Source of the DNA: Irineochytrium annulatum
Lineage: Eukaryota; Chytridiomycota; Chytridiomycetes; Chytridiales; Chytridiaceae
Direction: 5' to 3'
Length of the DNA: 10,052 nucleotides
NCBI GenBank assembly: GCA_027600665.1
Contig: JADGJL010001113.1
Coordinates: 1 to 10,052, forward strand
The position numbers and the translations under genes were made by a program. Position 1 is the stretch's first letter, and each line of letters opens with the position of its first letter. Shown piece by piece: positions 7,044 to 10,052 of this stretch. The notes under the pieces are model-generated. The model had not been told where the DNA came from. It worked only from the letters and a program-made list of their open reading frames with translations, and made no database searches.

Positions 7044-8517
7044 CTAGGTGGACGGCAACCTGGAATGATAAGGCGGAGGCGCCACTCCGCTCTCATCGCG
7101 CGCGGAGCCTCCCGGGAGTCTCTCCAACGCCGCTCGCAACATCAATTTCGCATCCTTCGAAAGACCCATCTCTACGCTTAGTTCCTCGTCCGTCAGCATC
7201 ACCAGCCGCGCACCGTCAACACCGCTGCCTAACGATGGGAGTTGAGAACGAAGCAGAAGTGGTGCGAAAAGAAACCAGCAAAAACCTATAAATGCATTGA
7301 CAATTGCCTTCCGGAGCTGGAGCTTGTCCTCGAGCCACCACGCCACGTCCTGTGTTGACCATGTCCTAACATCATGCATCGCGACGGCATCTCCCGCCGT
7401 CGAAGCCATCGCGCCGCTCAGCGGTGGTGGCGCTGACCTCTTCAACAACGCCGATATCCCAGGCGCGTCAACAGTCGGCAGCGGAAGGACTTTCCCCAAT
7501 ACTGTCGTTGAGGGGTCTGCTCCCATCGTCACACGGACATCCACACCGCGAGCGCCGTCCGTTGGCCGCAGAGACTCCTTCATCTTCGGCCGCCTCACCG
7601 CCGACGCCACAACCTCTCGCGTGGAATCCACGGCTAACGAGGCCGCACGCCGAGGCGGTGCCGGCTCCCGAGGCGGTGCGGGCTCAACGTTGGCTGCGGG
7701 ATCGTACGGGATCGCTTTTGCCGGACCGGCTGGACGAGGTTCGTACGGAATGGAAACCATCAACCCAACCACCCCACCCTTCGGACCGGGCGCGAGTCCA
7801 CGTTGGCCGCGTCCATGGCAGCAACCGTCGCGGCTCCTTTCGCCGCTGTCCTCCTGCGCTTTCGTCGCGACCAGACCGCAACGGCGGCCACCACGCCCAG
7901 CGCCACGACGACTCCAACGACGCCCCCCGCGATAGCGCCGGTCGACGGGTTCGACGATGAGCCCACGTGAGGTTGCTCGGCTGCAGTCGTTGCGGTGGCG
8001 CTGCTTAGCGTGACCGACTGCGCGGTGGCCGTGGTCGGCAGGCCCGCCGTTGAGGAGAGCGAAGGCGCACCGAGCGATGACGATCCAACGACGGTGACAA
8101 CTCCCTCATGGCCCATCATGCATAAAATGCCCTTGGCCTGGCCAAACAAGTCGGCGTACCAGTAATACACTCCAACTGGCAGGTGGGCACCATACCCGTT
8201 GAGCTTGTCGGCGCGGTTGCATCCCACGGACGCGACGCACATGCCCGGTTTGCTCTCCAGGCAAATATCGTATGCGACGTCGGTTGTCGTGTTCCAAAAG
8301 ACGTTGACGTGGCCGTCATCGGTGACGGTGACGGAGGTCAGCGAGATGTTGCTTGCCTCCGTGTCGTTGCCGAGCCAGATGGTGATCCAATCGGCCTTTT
8401 GTACGTGGAACTAAGCATTCAGAGCTCTCCTCCTTGCAACAGTCGGCGGCCACTGACCCGGGCCATCGTGGCTGCCGCGACGACCATGACGACGGACGCC
8501 AGTCGCGTTGAGTTCAT
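7044..8517 (-). CDS. Single-pass membrane protein with cytoplasmic SAM domain and PPPY tail (sensor-like)
   Basis: Not a family I can name; the architecture is read from joined exons. My model, in transcription order, is 8517-8458, 8410-7826, 7778-7286 and 7228-7044, for 440 aa. Residues 1-20 begin a signal peptide (MNSTRLASVVMVVAAATMAR). Residues 21-126 are an ectodomain with four cysteines (C70, C78, C84, C117) and N-glycosylation motifs NDT, NIS and NTT. Residues 127-177 are a Ser/Thr-rich stalk. Residues 178-200 (AIAGGVVGVVVALGVVAAVAVW) are a transmembrane helix, followed by the stop-transfer RRKRRR. The tail holds IPYEP and IPYDP motifs and Pro-rich stretches. It also has a SAM domain at about 354-417 (TWSTQDVAWWL to ALERL) and APPPY near 429-433. 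The layout recalls fungal wall-stress sensors, with SAM probably mediating self-association or recruitment of a signalling partner. The function is inferred. The second intron boundary is the least certain part. Confidence 0.8.
7229..7285 (-). other. Intron 3 of the SAM gene (57 bp, no in-frame stop, inside the SAM domain)
   Basis: Read on the minus strand, the donor is GTTTTT, the acceptor GTTAG, with CTCAACT as a branch-like site. It is phase 1. It is a multiple of three without a stop, so retention would add 19 hydrophobic residues (starting FCWFLFAPLLL) in the middle of the SAM domain. Removal gives the normal VDG-A-x-L-x-x-LT-x-E-x-L pattern. Confidence 0.82.
7779..7825 (-). other. Probable intron 2 of the SAM gene (boundaries uncertain)
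   Basis: Two well-formed reading frames, one ending in TGA at 7760 and one carrying the SAM domain, must be joined here by removing a length of 2 modulo 3. GTTGCT to GAAG (47 bp, the same length as intron 1 of this gene) does this and leaves plausible sequence on both sides. Other GT-AG pairs that also fit are 7764 to 7694 and 7777 to 7683. Confidence 0.45.
8411..8457 (-). other. Intron 1 of the SAM gene
   Basis: Donor GTCAGT and acceptor CTTAG, 47 bp, phase 0. It separates the signal-peptide exon from the ectodomain and its removal creates a continuous frame. Confidence 0.75.
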
Positions 8518-8781
8518 TCGAAGGGCTTGTGTGTTCCGTCTTTTTTTGCGTCACCATACAATCTCACCCTATTATCATTTTCTGCGGGTACTTTTCCGGT
8601 GGTATTAATGTAATGATTTCCAACCACAAGGTCAAAGGTAACTGCTGAATAAGCTGTCAGGACCACACCGTTTATTCAAGTCGCATTTGCATATTCAAAA
8701 ATCCTAACACATAAACACAATGGGCATAGCTAAGTTGAATCAATACGATACTCCTTCCCATCACAAAACCATCCCAACACT
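8518..8781 (-). promoter_or_regulatory. Short spacer: polyubiquitin 3' UTR and SAM gene promoter
   Basis: Only 264 bp lie between the polyubiquitin stop and the SAM gene ATG on the same strand, so the polyubiquitin 3' end and the SAM promoter are tightly packed. An A/T-rich CATTAATA element lies about 90 bp before the SAM ATG, a position like that of the TATA elements of other genes here. Confidence 0.45.
8671..8676 (-). terminator. Polyadenylation signal AATAAA of the polyubiquitin gene
   Basis: AATAAA on the minus strand lies about 105 bp after the polyubiquitin stop codon, in an otherwise A/T-rich stretch. Confidence 0.6.

Positions 8782-10052
<1,271 letters not shown>

Noticed and set aside
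7297..7960. Plus-strand frames opposite the SAM gene (212 and 178 codons)
   Set aside because: Arg/Pro/Ser-rich shadow frames without domains. The minus strand carries the SAM domain and membrane helix.

Overview
The window is nuclear DNA of a eukaryote, most likely a fungus. It is GC-rich in coding parts, with T-rich stretches between genes. It has short GT-AG spliceosomal introns (47 to 94 bp), no bacterial-type operons or ribosome binding sites, a spliced pentaubiquitin gene of the UBI4 type, and a fungal-type membrane acyltransferase. I cannot name the species; an early-diverging or zoosporic fungus is possible but unproven.

Layout. (1) 1-1508, minus: the first 502 codons of a disordered Gln/His-rich protein with an aspartate tract and a Cys/His cluster, running off the left edge. 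(2) 1509-2077: a divergent promoter region with a T17 tract. (3) 2078-3780, plus: a five-exon lysophospholipid acyltransferase (464 aa) with NHxxxxD and FPEGT motifs and a C-terminal membrane anchor. (4) 3781-4802: no supported gene. (5) 4803-5663, plus: an intronless secreted protein with a Pro-containing pentapeptide array and a KKQP[VI][VI] hexapeptide array. (6) 6362-6607, plus: an 81-aa secreted Lys/Pro-rich peptide with Gly/Tyr ends, which resembles the previous protein in its KK-x-P motifs. (7) 7044-8517, minus: a four-exon single-pass membrane protein with a signal peptide, a small Cys-containing ectodomain, a Ser/Thr-rich stalk, a transmembrane helix and a cytoplasmic tail carrying a SAM domain split by an intron and a PPPY motif. 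(8) 8782-10002, minus: polyubiquitin with five units and a Val-Ala-Leu tail; its first 20 coding bases lie beyond the right edge.

The genes do not form a recognisable pathway. The polyubiquitin and acyltransferase genes are housekeeping. The two secreted repeat proteins and the SAM receptor-like protein are the unusual content and all three plausibly act at the cell surface or wall, which is inference. The secreted pair share a signal peptide, an intronless structure, a TATA-like element 93-96 bp before the ATG, a G-poor leader and KK-x-P repeats, so they probably belong to one lineage-specific family. Several genes become visible only after splicing or after allowing for the window edges.
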